Positions 43,440 through 55,989 of a stretch of 64,000 nt of DNA are shown piece by piece. The first letter of the stretch is position 1, and every line of letters starts with the position of its first letter. A program made the translations under genes and the position numbers. The notes beneath the pieces are model-generated. The model searched no databases, was not told where the DNA came from, and worked only from the letters and a program-made list of their open reading frames with translations. Origin of the DNA: Acanthosoma haemorrhoidale (lineage: Eukaryota > Arthropoda > Insecta > Hemiptera > Acanthosomatidae); NCBI GenBank assembly GCA_930367205.1, contig CAKNEZ010000011.1, positions 428,501-492,500 of the forward strand. The letters run 5' to 3'.

Positions 43440-44045
43440 AACAACAACAACTTTATTATGATAAAATTATAATCTGCCTTGTTGGGCAATAAGTAATTGT
43501 GATAAATGATCTCATTCGTACAGTATTTACAAACAGCCCAGATACCTCTCAAATCAACATGATCGTCACGACCTTAAAGAGGATGCGGAGTCTTGGGAAG
43601 TCACCCACCGTCAGCCGCGTCACCGGATACGAGCCAGTGGAGGCTGACCAAGAGCGTTAGAGCCTCAGACGCTCAGGACATGATTGAAGAAACTGGCCAT
43701 TGCCAGGACTCCCACTGTCACGCATTTATAGCAGGTCACGAGGCCACTGCCGTTTCAGTCTCCGAGGAGGATTATAGAGATGAGCGGTGCAGTGAAATGA
43801 CTAGGGGATTAGGGTGGTTGGATAGGTTGCTATGGAATTTCATGAACTTGGAAGGGATAAGTTCAAGAATGTAGGGTATATTAAGATCGTTATGTTTTGC
43901 TGCTGAAGTAATAAGGGGCATTTATTGATAAGTAATAAGGATTGGATGCGCTTGATGTTCGACTTTTATGCTGTCCCCCATAGATCTATTCCGTAAGTCC
44001 AGATTGGCTTAAGTATAACTTTGCAGATTAGTAATTAATATCTAA
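43440..44045 (-). mobile_element. 5'-truncated jockey-like LINE, copy E
   Basis: Runs from the conserved 3' tail (43450-43515) to about 44045, including the segment coding the last part of RT and the 'GIYGVQLW'-type region near 43980-44030. The second longest copy after A. Confidence 0.8.
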
Positions 44046-44279
44046 CAGGCAAGAAATAATTATACTGGCAGTGTGGGACTCAACCTTTCTTCTGTATATC
44101 GGGGGCTTGGACCAACCAAGCTCTCCTGCACAAGTGGACGATCTTCCGTATGTGAATCCTCTTAGGCTTAGATTGCTAGTTATTACCTAATAAGTAAATT
44201 TTTATTTATAGAATTATTATAATTGTAATATATACAAGTGTATAAATATACAATTATACAAAACACTTCGGAAGCTTCT

Positions 44280-45330
44280 TTTCCGTGACAAATCTTGAAT
44301 GCGTTTTGGAACAGTCCCTTTTTAAACTCCAGCAGTGATCTACCTTCATGTGCGTCTACCATCTTCCTTGGTCGGAGGCCTCCATAGTTTTAATATCCTG
44401 GTCAAATCTCTCACCTTGTCCCTCGCTGGTGTTTCCTAAATTTTCAGTAAAATGGTCTAAGTGGCTATGTGAACCTTAACACTCATGTTACACCCAAGGG
44501 ATTTAAGACTTTCATTAGTACAACACAGTTTTCAACTTTGCGTTTGCTCAGAAAATTTCCGATAACTGCATCAAATGAATTCCAGTCTTTTCGCTCAGCC
44601 TCATTCATCGAATTTACGATGACAGTATACTTAATGAGCTGTCTTATTTGTGGGCCGTCAAATATTCCTGCTTTAATTTTTTCCGTACTCAACTGAGGCC
44701 TTTCTACCCCCCCCCCCTCTAGATATGCAAAGCATGGCCCGTTCTTATCAAGAGCTTTTACAAACTGCTTCTTAAGACACAGCTTTATATGTACTGGATA
44801 AAAGATGATTTTCTCTCTTTCTAATTACGTTGTCGTTAATGACATTCTTTTCCCCAAGGTCCATGTTTTGTCTCTTAGGCCACTTTTTTCTAACACAGTT
44901 TAGTGTTTTGTCTCTGCTATCCCAGAGGCACAAGAAGTAAGGATATTTGGTGTGGAAACTTTGCTGTCCAAAGAGAATGTTTACCATTTTTAATTCCACA
45001 CAATTGACCCATTGATGTTCATGATACATCATCTTCTCCAAGACCAAATCTATGGTGTTGATATTCTTCTTTCATTTTCGTTGAGTGAGCAATTGGCATT
45101 GAACCATATTTATTAACATTGTGTAGAAGGACACATTTCAAACTTCCTTTGAGTTGTAAATAAATAGACTTTAAATCATTTGCGAAATGGCCTGGAAGAC
45201 CCATTTTTTCCAGGTGTTCTCGGCAATTTCGTGACAGTATAGAAGGTTGTCTCCTTGAGAGAAGAAGAGTACAGAAACCAATTGTGTGATTTAGAACTGC
45301 ACCTTTCGTGTAGAACTTCACGTTAAAAAA
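44280..45330 (-). pseudogene. Degenerate member of a dispersed multicopy gene family, unknown function
   Basis: Minus-strand pieces 45321-45019, 45047-44772 and 44692-44483 read in sequence as one protein broken by frameshifts: 'SLKCVLLHNVNKYGSMPIAHS', 'YPYFLCLWDSRDKTLN', 'WPKRQNMDLGEKNVIND', 'IKAGIFDGPQIRQLIK', 'NSMNEAERKDW'. I recognise this type as a protein repeated in many arthropod genomes and probably transposon-borne, but know no function for it. A 9-base C-run at 44710 and other indels mark decay. Confidence 0.55.
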
Positions 45331-46469
45331 AGGACTGATTTGAAAATTATATTAATTATGATTATATTTAGAATTGAGTGCCCCAAAAATAGCTAAAATC
45401 AGTTCTGCAATCCAAGGCACCAAAAAAAAAAAAAAAATAATCTCAGCGTTTAAAGCATTTTATTCATGAATGGATAAAACTGGTGGGAAAGCACTGGTTT
45501 GTTTAGTTATTTACTAAGATCCCAACCCACAACTGGGATTGTTTCGTTTACAACCAGCTAGAAGTGATTGGCTAGTTGTAGGAAGCCTGGAGTCCTTGCT
45601 CTGCGCAATAAACAACTAACCATTGCCTTCCGTGTCCCTTCTCTGTTACCCTCCGCCGCAGAAGTCCCTGAAGATATTTATACCCTGGAGCCATCCTCCA
45701 ACACTATCCCAGTAGGAACGTAGGAAGCGGAGGATCAACTCCGTCCTTGGTAGGTGTTTAAATACAGATAAACTGTTTGTGCAATGCACAGAGCTTCTTG
45801 GAAATGGCAACACGAGGCTGTTGTTGAGAGAGAAGCACTGAACCCCTACTTGCAATTTACAGTTCCATCTTGATTTATTTGCATGTCTTTTTCATTTGCG
45901 GCTTCATATCCACCGAGCCCAAACGGGAAGGCTAAACTTTAAAACATGTTCCCCAGTTCGGTCTTCGATAGTCTTTGACTCGGTTCAATCGATCCGGAAT
46001 TTTAAAGATATATTCACACTCTGAAACAAGATATTTTAATTTAAAAGAAAGATTCAGATCAGAAGCGTTTTAATTTTAAAACAATAATTTTCCAATTTTT
46101 CAAAAAATACTATTTGGTAAATCGCTTATTTGCCATGTTTCGCATTGGTTTTTTTCTATTTGTTGAAAACTCGGGTTTCCTTCACGGAGTTAGCTTAAAA
46201 AAATATTGAACAATCATAATTTATGGACGCAGAGACACTGACCTAAATTCGAACATCTCTCGAAATATTTTCTTATTATATTCTTGTTTCTGCTCCGTCA
46301 CTTTTGTTTTTCAAAAATACAATTAAGTTTATTGCTGCTGTAAATAGATGTTTGGCTGTCATAAATGATAATGATTTAATGTCGATCTTTTTCTGTCTTG
46401 ACCAGTTCAACTTGTACATGCCCGACAAATGTTACAGAAATAAATACAGAATAGAATCACGGTGATCAC
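45331..46469. other. Intergenic, no gene recognised
   Basis: A-run at 45423-45437; otherwise AT-rich DNA with short ORFs only. Confidence 0.4.
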
Positions 46470-46597
46470 TCCTGTATATAATGTATGGACACTACAGGAA
46501 ATACAAAAATAATTTGTAAATAGATTCGCCTGAGGATCTATAATTATATATAATTATCTGTGAATTTAAAAGGGCTATGAAGGAAAAAAAAAAGGCG
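46470..46597 (+). mobile_element. LINE 3' tail with poly(A), copy of the 10592-10817 family
   Basis: Inverted match to 10600-10735, ending in an A-run at 46585-46595. The next LINE fragment is inserted directly in this A-run. Confidence 0.75.
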
Positions 46598-47300
46598 ATC
46601 ATTCCGATCATATTTACCAGGAAACAACCTAGTATATCTGGGAATTAAAATGGACAGACACCTCAATTTTAGTTATAATTTGACGAGGAAGTTGAACAAA
46701 TACGCACGAAGTCTTACGGGCTTACGCATTTATTGACTTCCCCCAATCTATCACTGCGTCTCAAGCTCTGGTGTATGGTGCACCGCTTTTTCGTCATCTG
46801 ACGTGTACGACAGCTCGGCGACTCCAACAATTCCAAAACGGCATACTGATGAAAGTGGTCAGACACTTCATTCGAACAGCGGAGCAACAGAGCTTCACGA
46901 GATCTTTGATCTGCCTACGGTGGATGAATTTATTCAACGTAGACATATAAATTTTTTTGACTCCCTACAATACTTGACAAACCCGGTGTTTAACACGATA
47001 ACCCCCGCTTCGTTCCCCCATCGAAGGCAGGACGCTGTCGCGGCAGGAACACTTAGGTTCTAGTTATAGGTTTTAGTTTGTAGGTTTTCTCCCAAATTGT
47101 AAACAAAAGGTGAGCCACATCACATAGCATTATATTCATTTCATTGTAATTTTAACTTTAATCTGATATTGTATTGTAACCCAACCTCTTTAGAATGCAT
47201 CAGTGCATCGTAGAAAGAGGAGAAATTATAAATAGACATTGAAATTTGTAAAATTGTTAAAATGTTAATAAATTCAGGCGTTAAAAGAAAAAAAAAAAAA
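46598..47300 (+). mobile_element. 5'-truncated jockey-clade LINE, second family
   Basis: The frame at 46605-47063 encodes the RT C-terminal region ('LVYLGIKMDRHLNF', 'FIRTAEQQSFTRSL'-type region, ending 'TLRF'), with one frame change near 46730. A 3' UTR and A-run end it at 47286-47302. Both flanks read A-run followed by GGCGAT (46586-46602, 47286-47308), consistent with a target-site duplication in the older poly(A) tail. Confidence 0.75.
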
Positions 47301-47302
47301 AA

Positions 47303-48155
47303 GGCGATTACTCATAAAAATTAATAAAGAAACACTTCATGCATACACAGCACTGATTTACAAAGGAGCAGAGAAATGCATTAAAAAGGAAACCAGAAAC
47401 GGAAACCGGTTGTTTTTTTGTTGTCATATCTGTCTGAATGAATGCAAGATATCTTCCTTATTACAAGCGCCACACTTGGCTTGTTTTCTTATATGTTTAC
47501 AAGGTATAGTGTTTAAAGTCGCATTTTGCCCAGATTTTTTTTAGTTTTTAGGCCCATTCGTAATTAACTGTGTGCATATTTGTATGTTGTCTTCGTGGCT
47601 GTTAATTCGTGTTTAAACAGAAATACTAAAATGTATACGAATAAGAGATTAAATTTAAGAGAGCAGCGTAAACAGTAAAAAGTTTTGGCAAGAAAAACAA
47701 ATAAAAAAAGTTTAATACTACCAAAGCTGAATTTAATGGGAATTTTTATTGACCATTCTTTGAGAAACTTTTTATATTTTTTATATAGAGTTTTGAAATA
47801 ATTAAATTAATGAAAACCCATAGTCTAAATGGCAATTATGAAACTCCCACGCCCATAGTCATATCAATTTTAATAGCGATCTTTCACTTTATAGCTCATA
47901 TCTTTCTAAACGTGAATGGAAGATTTTTTTTTTAAACAGCTGTTTGTCTGTCTGTGACTTGAGCGAGAGTAGAATTGAAATGCTAAGGAGCGTACGTTTT
48001 AAGTTAATAAATGATAACTAGATCTATGTAAAGAATATTAGAATATCAAAACAGTCGGTCCTAGTATTCTACCTTTTAAGCATTCTGTCACTGCTCATAA
48101 GTTTTTTTTCAATGTTTGGTAAGGCGCCCGTAACACGAAAATTAATCCTAAGGTA
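47303..48155. other. Intergenic, no gene recognised
   Basis: AT-rich with no ORF above 60 codons. Confidence 0.45.
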
Positions 48156-49070
48156 TACGAGGGTGGTCTGAAAAGTTTCCGACCTAACAAAGATACAAGA
48201 CGTTTTTTCAGAAATTTATTTTTTATTTTTCAACATAGTCTCCTTGTAACTCTACACACTTCTCCCAGCGATGCTCCCATCTCTGTAACCCGTCCAAATA
48301 GTACTCGGCGTTTATCTCTGCCAAATAATCGTTCACGAAGGTGCCTCTTCATTTTACGAAAATCTCTGTCCTCTGAGCGCAATGTTTAGGTGAGGGAACA
48401 AACAGAAGTCGCTTGGGGCTAGATCTGGGGAGTAAGGCGGATGGTCAAGCAGTTCAAACCGTAATTCATGGATTTTCGCCATGGCAACCGCTGAGGTGTG
48501 AGACGGTGCGTTGTCCTGGTGAAACAGGATTTTCTTTTTCTGCAAATGTGGCCGTTTTTCCGCAAGTTCTGCCTTCAGCTTGTCAAGTAATGATGCGTAG
48601 TATGCTCCTGTAATGGTTTTTCCTTTTTGAAGATAATCGAATAAAATAACTCCATAACTATCCCAAAAAACAGTCGCCATCACTTTCCCAGCCGAAAAAA
48701 CAGTTTTTGCTTTTTTTGGAGCCGGTTCCCCTTTGCAGTCCACTGTTTGGACTGTATTTTTGTTTCGGGCGTATAATGGTGTATCCAAGTTTCATCCACA
48801 GTAATTAATTGGCGCCAAAACTCGGATTTATTGCGCCTAAACTGCGCCAACAGAGCGTTGGAAATGTTCATTCGAACACGTTTTTGGTCTAACGTGAGCA
48901 AACGCGGCACCCAACGCGCGGACAGCTTTCTCATCTCTAAATGTTGATTTAATATGTGACAAACACGTTCTTTTGACATGTTCATAACCTCTGCTATCTC
49001 TCTCACTTTAATTCGGCGGTCGTCTAGCACCATTTGGTGAACTTTGGCGATGTTTTCGTCGGTTGTTGCA
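48156..49070 (-). mobile_element. Mariner transposon, 5'-truncated, frameshifted transposase
   Basis: The left end has the terminal repeat TACGAGGGTGGTCTGAAAAG after a TA. The transposase reads leftward from about 49068 to 48354: helix-turn-helix part ('REIAEVMNMSKERVCHIL'), then 'ITVDETWIHHY' (first Asp), 'ILFHQDNAPSHTS' (second Asp) and 'YSPDLAPSDFCLFPHL' (third Asp, DD34D type). A frameshift near 48700 splits it, and the N-terminal codons and second terminal repeat are absent: similarity stops at a T-run at 49071. Confidence 0.9.
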
Positions 49071-49669
49071 GTTTTTTTTTTAGTTTGGTTTATTTTAAAT
49101 TTATGTAGTATTTTATCTTTACTTTATAAATAATATACAATTGACATAACTAAATGTTGCTGTATAAATTAAATGACTATAAATCAATGAATAGGCCATT
49201 GATCCTTGATTAACTAGGGCATTAAGATGCTCACATTTTATTTCACAAGACAATAAACATGACTGAAAAAAATCTCACCGGAAATATGAACCGTAAAGCA
49301 GTTGCTCCGACATCATCTTCATTAGTCTATGTTTTTTTTTCTTTTTTCATCGTTTTTCTAGCTGCCACACAGACGGAGCACAAATGAAAAAGCTGGAGGT
49401 TTTAATTTGTGGGCAGTTGGTGTAATTTTCACGGAGGTTGTCTGCTAAATGAGACAGAACGTCCACAGGAGTCCAGCTACCTTCTACTGCGCCACGGGCT
49501 GGCAAATTGCAGGCCACTTTTGGCAAATATCTGTCATTATTCATGATTTTGCATCTCCGGCATTGAACTCGTCTTGGAGGAACATTGCTTATACCGAAGA
49601 AGTAGTAATCGGAATACACTTCGCTCAGTAAGTACATATTTCGTTTTTTACATCATCCATTTTGTTATA
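49071..49669. other. Intergenic, no gene recognised
   Basis: AT-rich. The 96-codon minus-strand ORF at 49347-49637 has no domain I recognise. Confidence 0.4.
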
Positions 49670-50490
49670 GAGGGTCTTTCATTAAGCGCTTTCTATCTTT
49701 AAATTTAAATAAAACAAAGTGTGTGTGAGATATCATCGAAATTTTTTATTCGTTTGAAAGGCCTATTGATGCCATTATGTATGGAATATAACATCGTGGA
49801 AATGTCCGCCGCGGCTTCGCTGGGTGGCGCGCATCCAAAATGTCTAATTTTCCGATGGCATGGGTTATGAGGTCCGTTGGCTTTGAGGACTGCTGTGATT
49901 TATGGCTTAAGAAAACCCCACAAGAAAAAGTCTAACGGGGTCAAAACACACGATCTCGGTGGCCAGTTCACCTCTGCGTGAGATGACCACACGTCGTTGT
50001 CTATGCTCGTTTACCTTCAGCTCCTGGGTCAGTTGAATTTTGTACGGGTGCAGGCCCAAGTCACGACGCAAAATTCGCCAAGTTGTGGATTGCGAAAGAC
50101 CATGCGTTCTTGTGAGCGACATGAAATCGACTCCTTTGGATTCTCCTGCACACTCTCACGGACAGCGGCGATGTTGCGTTTCGCCGTCGTACGGATGTTG
50201 GTCGATTGTTTACTGAACCAGTGGACTCAAATTTATCCACCACGCTGCAAATAGTACCCTCGGTAGGACGGTTACGGCGACCGCGGAACGTTGCCCGAAC
50301 AGAACACCCATATTGATAAAACAATTTTATCATTTTCACATGCTGTTGAACGCTATATTCGTCCATAGTGATTTGGCAAAACAGACTGAATAAATGACAG
50401 CCAATTCGACAGATGCAGCTTCAACAATATGGCCGCTATCAACTGTCAAAGTTTGGAAGTTCCTATTGGAAGACGCTTTACATCGTTCGG
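49670..50490 (-). mobile_element. Internally deleted mariner-like transposon
   Basis: Minus-strand transposase N-terminus from ATG 50366 ('YSVQQHVKMIKLFYQ', 'VRATFRG', 'NRPTEGTI') with a second piece at 50122-49907 ('LSQSTTWRILRRDLGLHPYKIQL'). The reading then jumps near 49975 from the region before the first catalytic Asp to the C-terminal part ('FDPVRLFLVGF'), so the catalytic centre is deleted. The left end GGGTCTTTCATTAAGCGCTT and the right end near 50490 are imperfect terminal repeats. Non-autonomous. Confidence 0.75.
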
Positions 50491-51249
50491 ATGTAGTACA
50501 TCCTTATAGTTTTTTTCATGTTATAAAATGTACCATGAGTGTATCCAACGAGGCTTTAACGAGAAAAAAAAGTAGCTATTGTGCTTACGCACGTCTTTTC
50601 TTAAGTCTAACGGACATTGGACATTGCTTACCAACTACGGGTATCCGGAACTGATGCTTGGCTTTCCCGTAAGGACTTTTACTGAGGAGACACCTTTTCC
50701 CTTACTTACCTGGGTACTCTTACCCCCGTGAAGGGTATAACTATGTTGAAGCCACAGATTTATTTTTACCTTGAAAACTTTGTTTAACGTGCTCATTGCA
50801 CATTTAATTTATATTTCCTCTAGTTTAAGTTTGCGAATTTGCTTCTTAATTGTTTAAGAAAACAAAATGTTAAACCAGGCGTGTTGTTAAACTGTGAGCC
50901 CTAATCCCGGCCAAAATGTAAACATTGCAGGCTCGGCTTGCCCCCCTCTCTACACCGGGCTGTCTTATTCCATCTCTCGCCGATGTTACATCGGGTGAAT
51001 CCGCTCGACATTTCTCTCTGCAGGCATAGTTCTCTATGTGAGTACGAACATTTTCACACACAAACGGGGATTTGTCATCAAATGACCTACTGGCATTGAG
51101 CTTCAAGAAGACTGGTATTTCAATGTTTATTACTTTACGATCGAGGGATCTATAGTTTCGGGATTGTTAAATGGTAAATTTTGAACAATGTCGTTGCATC
51201 TAATTAAGCTCACGCTTACATTTAAATTCTTGCATATTGTTGTTATGGA
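50491..51249. other. Intergenic, no gene recognised
   Basis: No domain seen in the short ORFs. Confidence 0.4.
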
Positions 51250-51375
51250 TGTATAATTTAGTTATTTATTCATTATAAAGTTATTTATTCATTATAAATT
51301 TATTTATTCATTATAAATTTATTTATTCATTATAAATTTATTTATTCATTATAGGTTTATTTATTCATTATAAAT
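51250..51375. repeat. AT minisatellite, ~19-bp unit, six units
   Basis: Units of TTTATTTATTCATTATAAA with small changes. Confidence 0.95.
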
Positions 51376-52897
51376 AAATTTATTTATTATTATTGCTTAA
51401 GCGAGTGTGAAATTGTTGATTCCGCTAGTGTGAACAAATATTATGTTAAAAATTATTGAATTAATTTGTTATTTCTACTATTTCAAGGCAAGCTTGCTCA
51501 TAGATATTAATTCGTTTCCAGTTAAAATTTTGTTTAACTTTGCTATTTATTTTGAATATATATCAATTGTTAAGATTACATGTTTATTCTTTTATAATAA
51601 TTCTTAAATACCCAGTTGCAATTTTGAGCCACATATTTTCTACGCTAGTAAGGAGGAAAGGTTCTACTGAACCTCTCAGGCTGCGTAAACAACTATATAC
51701 ATTCAAAGTAAAGGTTGAATGAACATAACCACGCATATCAACGACGTTTGATGTGGATAAGGAGGATTTTTGGATAGGGTAGGATAAAAGTTCAAAGTCC
51801 CAGGCTCCAGGACTCCGAAGGAGGAACGAAACGAAGGAGGAGGTAGTTTTGGATTTGGGAGTTTATTATGGGAGTATTCCAGGATTTCAACTGGGCTCAG
51901 AAATATGAGAACGGTGGACTTTTTGGGTGTCAGAAACCGCAGCACACCCTCCAGAGTTAGTGGTTCTTCCCCCCTCCCTGTTGGTGCTTAGCCTTGAATA
52001 CATGCAAAATGGAATTTTGAATAAGAAATAGATTTGCTATGCAACATTTCTGCGATAGTGAGTGACACAAATAATGTGCTCATCGGTTGTGGCTTTTAGA
52101 AAACCCTGGGTGCTAAAAGGGACGAAGTGATTGGCAAAGAATAATAGACAGGCTTGGCCAGTCCAATCAGGATGGTTTGCTGGGTAAGTCTGACCCGGGA
52201 GTCTAAGGAATCTGTCAGTAGTTCCGTTTTAGTATTAAATGCATAATAATGTAGTAATTTTCCAAGTCAAATAGTTGCTTTTATGTTGCTAAAATATTTA
52301 CGAGATAATATTAGATGTAAGGGAGTAAATGAGATTAATATATTCAGAGAGGCTGAAGACTCTGTAATTACCATAACCTCTCCAGCTGGAGGTAATGCTG
52401 TAACAGCCTATTATAATAAAACGTAATTATAAACAAAGTGGATCGATTTACAACGCACATTATATTACAATATATTAATTTATGTGGAGGTAGAGTGCAA
52501 CAACTATCCCAGTGGCCTAGAGACAGATTACACACTAACCTGAATAACTAGATTCACCTCTCGCCTTGTCGGCGAGTATTACGATAATTTATTATGGGGC
52601 ATTGCTAATAATTATAATACATATGATGTAATATAGTATTTTAGTTTTAATGTTTATCGGTGAACGTGAAAAAACACACGCCCGAGATCCGAACCCGGGT
52701 TATTTTCTGTATGTGAAAATTGTTACCTCTGGAATAAATTATAAGTAGATATGTATTGCTACTTATGGTAAAACATGAAATATGAAATGAATACATGGTA
52801 GACAACTTCAGCATTGAAGAGCCTAATTTAAAACAAAGAAATCATCAAAACCTGCAGGTAAACCTTTATCCAGTTTCAGGTATACTCTGTCTTATCA
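51376..52897. other. Intergenic; tRNA-like B-box remnant near 52680
   Basis: AT-rich. The minus strand at 52678-52702 reads AACCCGGGTTCGGATCTCGG, like a tRNA T-arm, but no A box or cloverleaf accompanies it. Confidence 0.4.
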
Positions 52898-53123
52898 ATT
52901 GTGGTTTAAATATAACCACTATTGGCAACTAAAGCCTACCCATATCCACCCAACTGACTGAAGTGATTTTTCAAAGACCAGATAGGTAGTAGAAATAATA
53001 TTAATTTGAAGTATCACAGGTATAAAAATATCTATATTAATTATTATTTAAGAAAACCATAAAACCTATGGTCTGATAAACTGGACAGTGACCCAATTCA
53101 AATCTAAACCATAATTATACATA
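52898..53123 (+). repeat. Inverted-repeat module 1, left copy
   Basis: Matches the reverse complement of 53795-54068 through blocks such as TTTAAGAAAACCAT, GGTCTGATAAACTGG, GTGACCCAATTC and AAGCCTACCCA. Confidence 0.85.
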
Positions 53124-53261
53124 CTTAATCCTTCGGTTTATAGAACTGTCACAAGGTAGGGGTATGATTTCATAATCAATTGTAAAGATAGAAGAACGTT
53201 TTGTGAGAAGTAATATATGAGGAGTTGTGATGATCCTGAAAGCAGAAATCTGAAAATAAAG

Positions 53262-53522
53262 AGGGTTCTATAACAGCCTGAATGAAAGTATGGGTTTTTT
53301 TTTTGTGCGTTTTTTATGCGCTGGTTCATTCGATGGAGTATACGACTATTTCAGATGATAAACACATCAAACTGGTGGATATCAGTAAGACAAATTTTTG
53401 ATTAATGTACTATAATGTAATATGGGTATTCAAAATTCAAATTCAAATAAATTAATTTAAATATTATTCTGGGGGCTAATAGGCTATGAATATAGTACAC
53501 AACAAACCAACAACTTCTTATG
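53262..53522 (+). repeat. Inverted-repeat module 2, left copy
   Basis: Matches the reverse complement of 54095-54335 through CGTTTTTTATGCGCTGGTTC, ACACATCAAACTGG, TTCAAAATTCAAATTCAAAT and CTGGGGGCTAATA. Confidence 0.85.
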
Positions 53523-53794
53523 AATACAATCTTCTTTGGAGATGATCTAAATTTAGGTTTTATAATTGTAATTAAAGGAAAATTGTATTTATCATATCAA
53601 ATTAATGTCTTTCTAGATGTGGAATTATGAAAAAAGGAGAAGAATACTGATTTGAAGGAACAGTTGAATAACTGGAACAATCATTAGTCAAGAAGAAAAA
53701 TTAATACACAGAGAAAACGTGAAAGAAAAACCTAAATAGTCAAAAATAAATTATCATACATATTGAAATATAGTTATATAAACAAATTGAAGGG

Positions 53795-54068
53795 ATATGT
53801 ATGCATATGTATGGTTTAGATGAGAATTGGGTCACTACCCAGTTTATCAGACCGGAAACCTACGGAAACATGGTTTTCTTAAACAATAATTAATATAGAT
53901 ATTTTTCACCTGTATTAATTTATTTCATTACATTTCTTCTACCTCTCTCTGGTTTCTGAAAATCACTTGAGTTCATGCTTGGAACGCCGGTTGTGGGTAG
54001 GCTTAGTATGCATGTAACGCGCAGTTGCCGACAGTGCTTTTATTTAAACTACAGTTAATTATATAAAT
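53795..54068 (-). repeat. Inverted-repeat module 1, right copy
   Basis: Reverse complement of module 1. It lies immediately before the right copy of module 2, so module order is permuted relative to the left side. Confidence 0.85.
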
Positions 54069-54094
54069 AATTAATTAATAAAAAATTAAATTTA

Positions 54095-54335
54095 AGTAAG
54101 AAGTTTATTGTTGGTTCGTTATACACTAGATTCGTGGGATATTAGCCCCCAGAATAAATATAGGAAATACATTTATTTGAATTTGAATTTTGAATGTCCA
54201 TATTACATTAATAAAACATTTTCCTTACTGATTTCCAGTTTGATGTGTTTAGCGCCTGAAATAGTCGTATGAACCAGCGCATAAAAAACGCATCAAAAAC
54301 AAAAACTATACTTTCATTCCGGTTATTATTGAGAA
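54095..54335 (-). repeat. Inverted-repeat module 2, right copy
   Basis: Reverse complement of 53262-53522 with scattered differences. Confidence 0.85.
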
Positions 54336-54361
54336 CCTCTTCCCTCATTCATTATTGGTTT

Positions 54362-54495
54362 CAGAATTCCACACCCTATATCCTTCTCATACATCGGGGA
54401 CTCCCCTTAGTGAAAGGCACTCATCAGCCCTAAATAATTTTCCTTTATTTTTCCCACATCCTATATTTCCAGTTGAGAGCTAAGGAAAAAAAAAA
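54362..54495 (+). repeat. Dispersed repeat ending in poly(A), copy 2
   Basis: Same sequence as 18395-18530 with small indels; ends AGAGCTAAGG then an A-run. Confidence 0.75.
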
Positions 54496-55104
54496 AATCT
54501 CACTTAATAATTAATTATTATAGCCTTATAATTTATTGACACAAGAACAGAAAAAAAAGAAACTTTAACGAAATATATTGAACAAATTCGAATTTGCCGC
54601 CAAGGTATATGGTAGGTATGGTGACTAATAAATATTCCATAGTTTTCTTTGGGACACAAACTGAATTTTTTGTCTAGCATACTTAGGTTGATGGTAGATT
54701 GCGCAAATAGTTTGTTAGCTCTCGATTGACACAATTTTCGTAGTCCATTCATAACACAGTCCAAACATTTCTGTTACTGTACTTAAAAATATATTTTGCC
54801 AATATACCTAATTAACAGTTGTCATGGTTAAGCCAGTCTGGAGTTAGTACCTTTCCATGGTGTGGTTATGATGGAGTAGAACACTAACAGCAATAAGCTA
54901 GGTTTAAGGAAATCGTGTTTGACCTGATTATTTTGACAAATACATCGTGAATAATTAACCAGGCTATTATGACAACCTTATTTATAGTTGTTTACTCCTA
55001 CTTGAGGTCTAGGCAATTAACCTCTTTCATTGAAGCTATCGCACACATATCGATACGGCATGAGGTCGATAGAGACAGACAGACTTCGATCCGACAAGCA
55101 CACG
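54496..55104. other. Intergenic, no gene recognised
   Basis: AT-rich, no features. Confidence 0.4.
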
Positions 55105-55114
55105 CTATGCTGAC

Positions 55115-55182
55115 TGGGTCAATGTGGCACATGCTGTATCCGAGGATCAATGTGGCACATGCCATATCCGAGGATCAATGAA
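55115..55182. repeat. Two-copy tandem repeat, ~32-bp unit
   Basis: TCAATGTGGCACATGC followed by (T/C)(G/A)TATCCGAGGA occurs twice in tandem. Confidence 0.85.
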
Positions 55183-55249
55183 GAAAACCCCCCCATCATT
55201 CTGCATCCTAAAACCGCGACAGTAACGAGTGGGATACCGACAGACCTGG

Positions 55250-55505
55250 CAAGTTTTATAATGCCAAGAACAAGTAGAAGGGTCCTGAGCAGAACTGTAT
55301 ACCTGCCTTGTGACTTCATGGTTGTTACTGATGGTTCCTGTTATTTTTAAGTAAGAAACCGCACCCCTTCAAGATATCCCTACTTCCCAGAATCCTATCC
55401 TTTTCTTATACGTATATGTCTCAGCTTTAGTCCCAGACCACACTCGTCCCTAGACATTCTACCCAGTATGTAGTAACGTAACTCTTAATATTAGTTCATA
55501 ATATG
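55250..55505 (+). repeat. Dispersed direct repeat, copy 1
   Basis: About 250 bp matching 56595-56830, from AAGAACAAGTAGAAGGG to CAGTATGTAGTAACGTAACTC. Nature unknown. Confidence 0.85.
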
Positions 55506-55719
55506 TTGTCATGATCGAACAAAATAAAAAGTTATTTTCTCCAAATATGAGCCATGAATAATGTGACAGTGATGCTACAATGAAATGCAACGCTAAATGA
55601 CCAGATAGTTTTCCAAATAACAGGCCCTTAAGTACCTATCTACAAATTGTAATTTGTAATTAGTAAACATTTCAGGCGACGAGCTAAGAACAACATAACT
55701 CATTCACGTAACATGGAAT

Positions 55720-55989
55720 TATATATCTGTACCTCGGAGGGATACAACACTATGCCATTTTTTTGTCCAATTGAAAAAAAAACCGTAAAAAAGGTTTTTT
55801 TTCATTTTATAACAACTGCATGATGTAAATAACAATAAATAGAATGTTCTGGTAAAATATTGTTTCAACATCTCAATAAATAGCTGTGCCAATACAAACA
55901 CTTTTTGTTGAAAAAAAGTTTAAAACTCCTCTCCTGTAAAGTTATGAAAATGGACATAGTGTTGTATCCCTCCGAGGTACAGATATATA
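55720..55989. mobile_element. MITE with ~40-bp terminal inverted repeats
   Basis: Left end TATATCTGTACCTCGGAGGG... (55721-55757) is repeated in inverted form at 55951-55988 with one base difference. The 190-bp interior is AT-rich and non-coding; the end TATA fits a TA target. Typical of a non-autonomous Tc1/mariner-type element. Confidence 0.9.

Noticed and set aside
51250..51375. Possible CRISPR-like array
   Set aside because: AT minisatellite without spacers; the window is eukaryotic.
52678..52702. tRNA gene remnant
   Set aside because: Only a T-arm-like sequence; no A box, anticodon arm or acceptor stem can be drawn.
55719..55901. 60-codon minus-strand ORF
   Set aside because: Lies within the MITE and begins in its terminal repeat.
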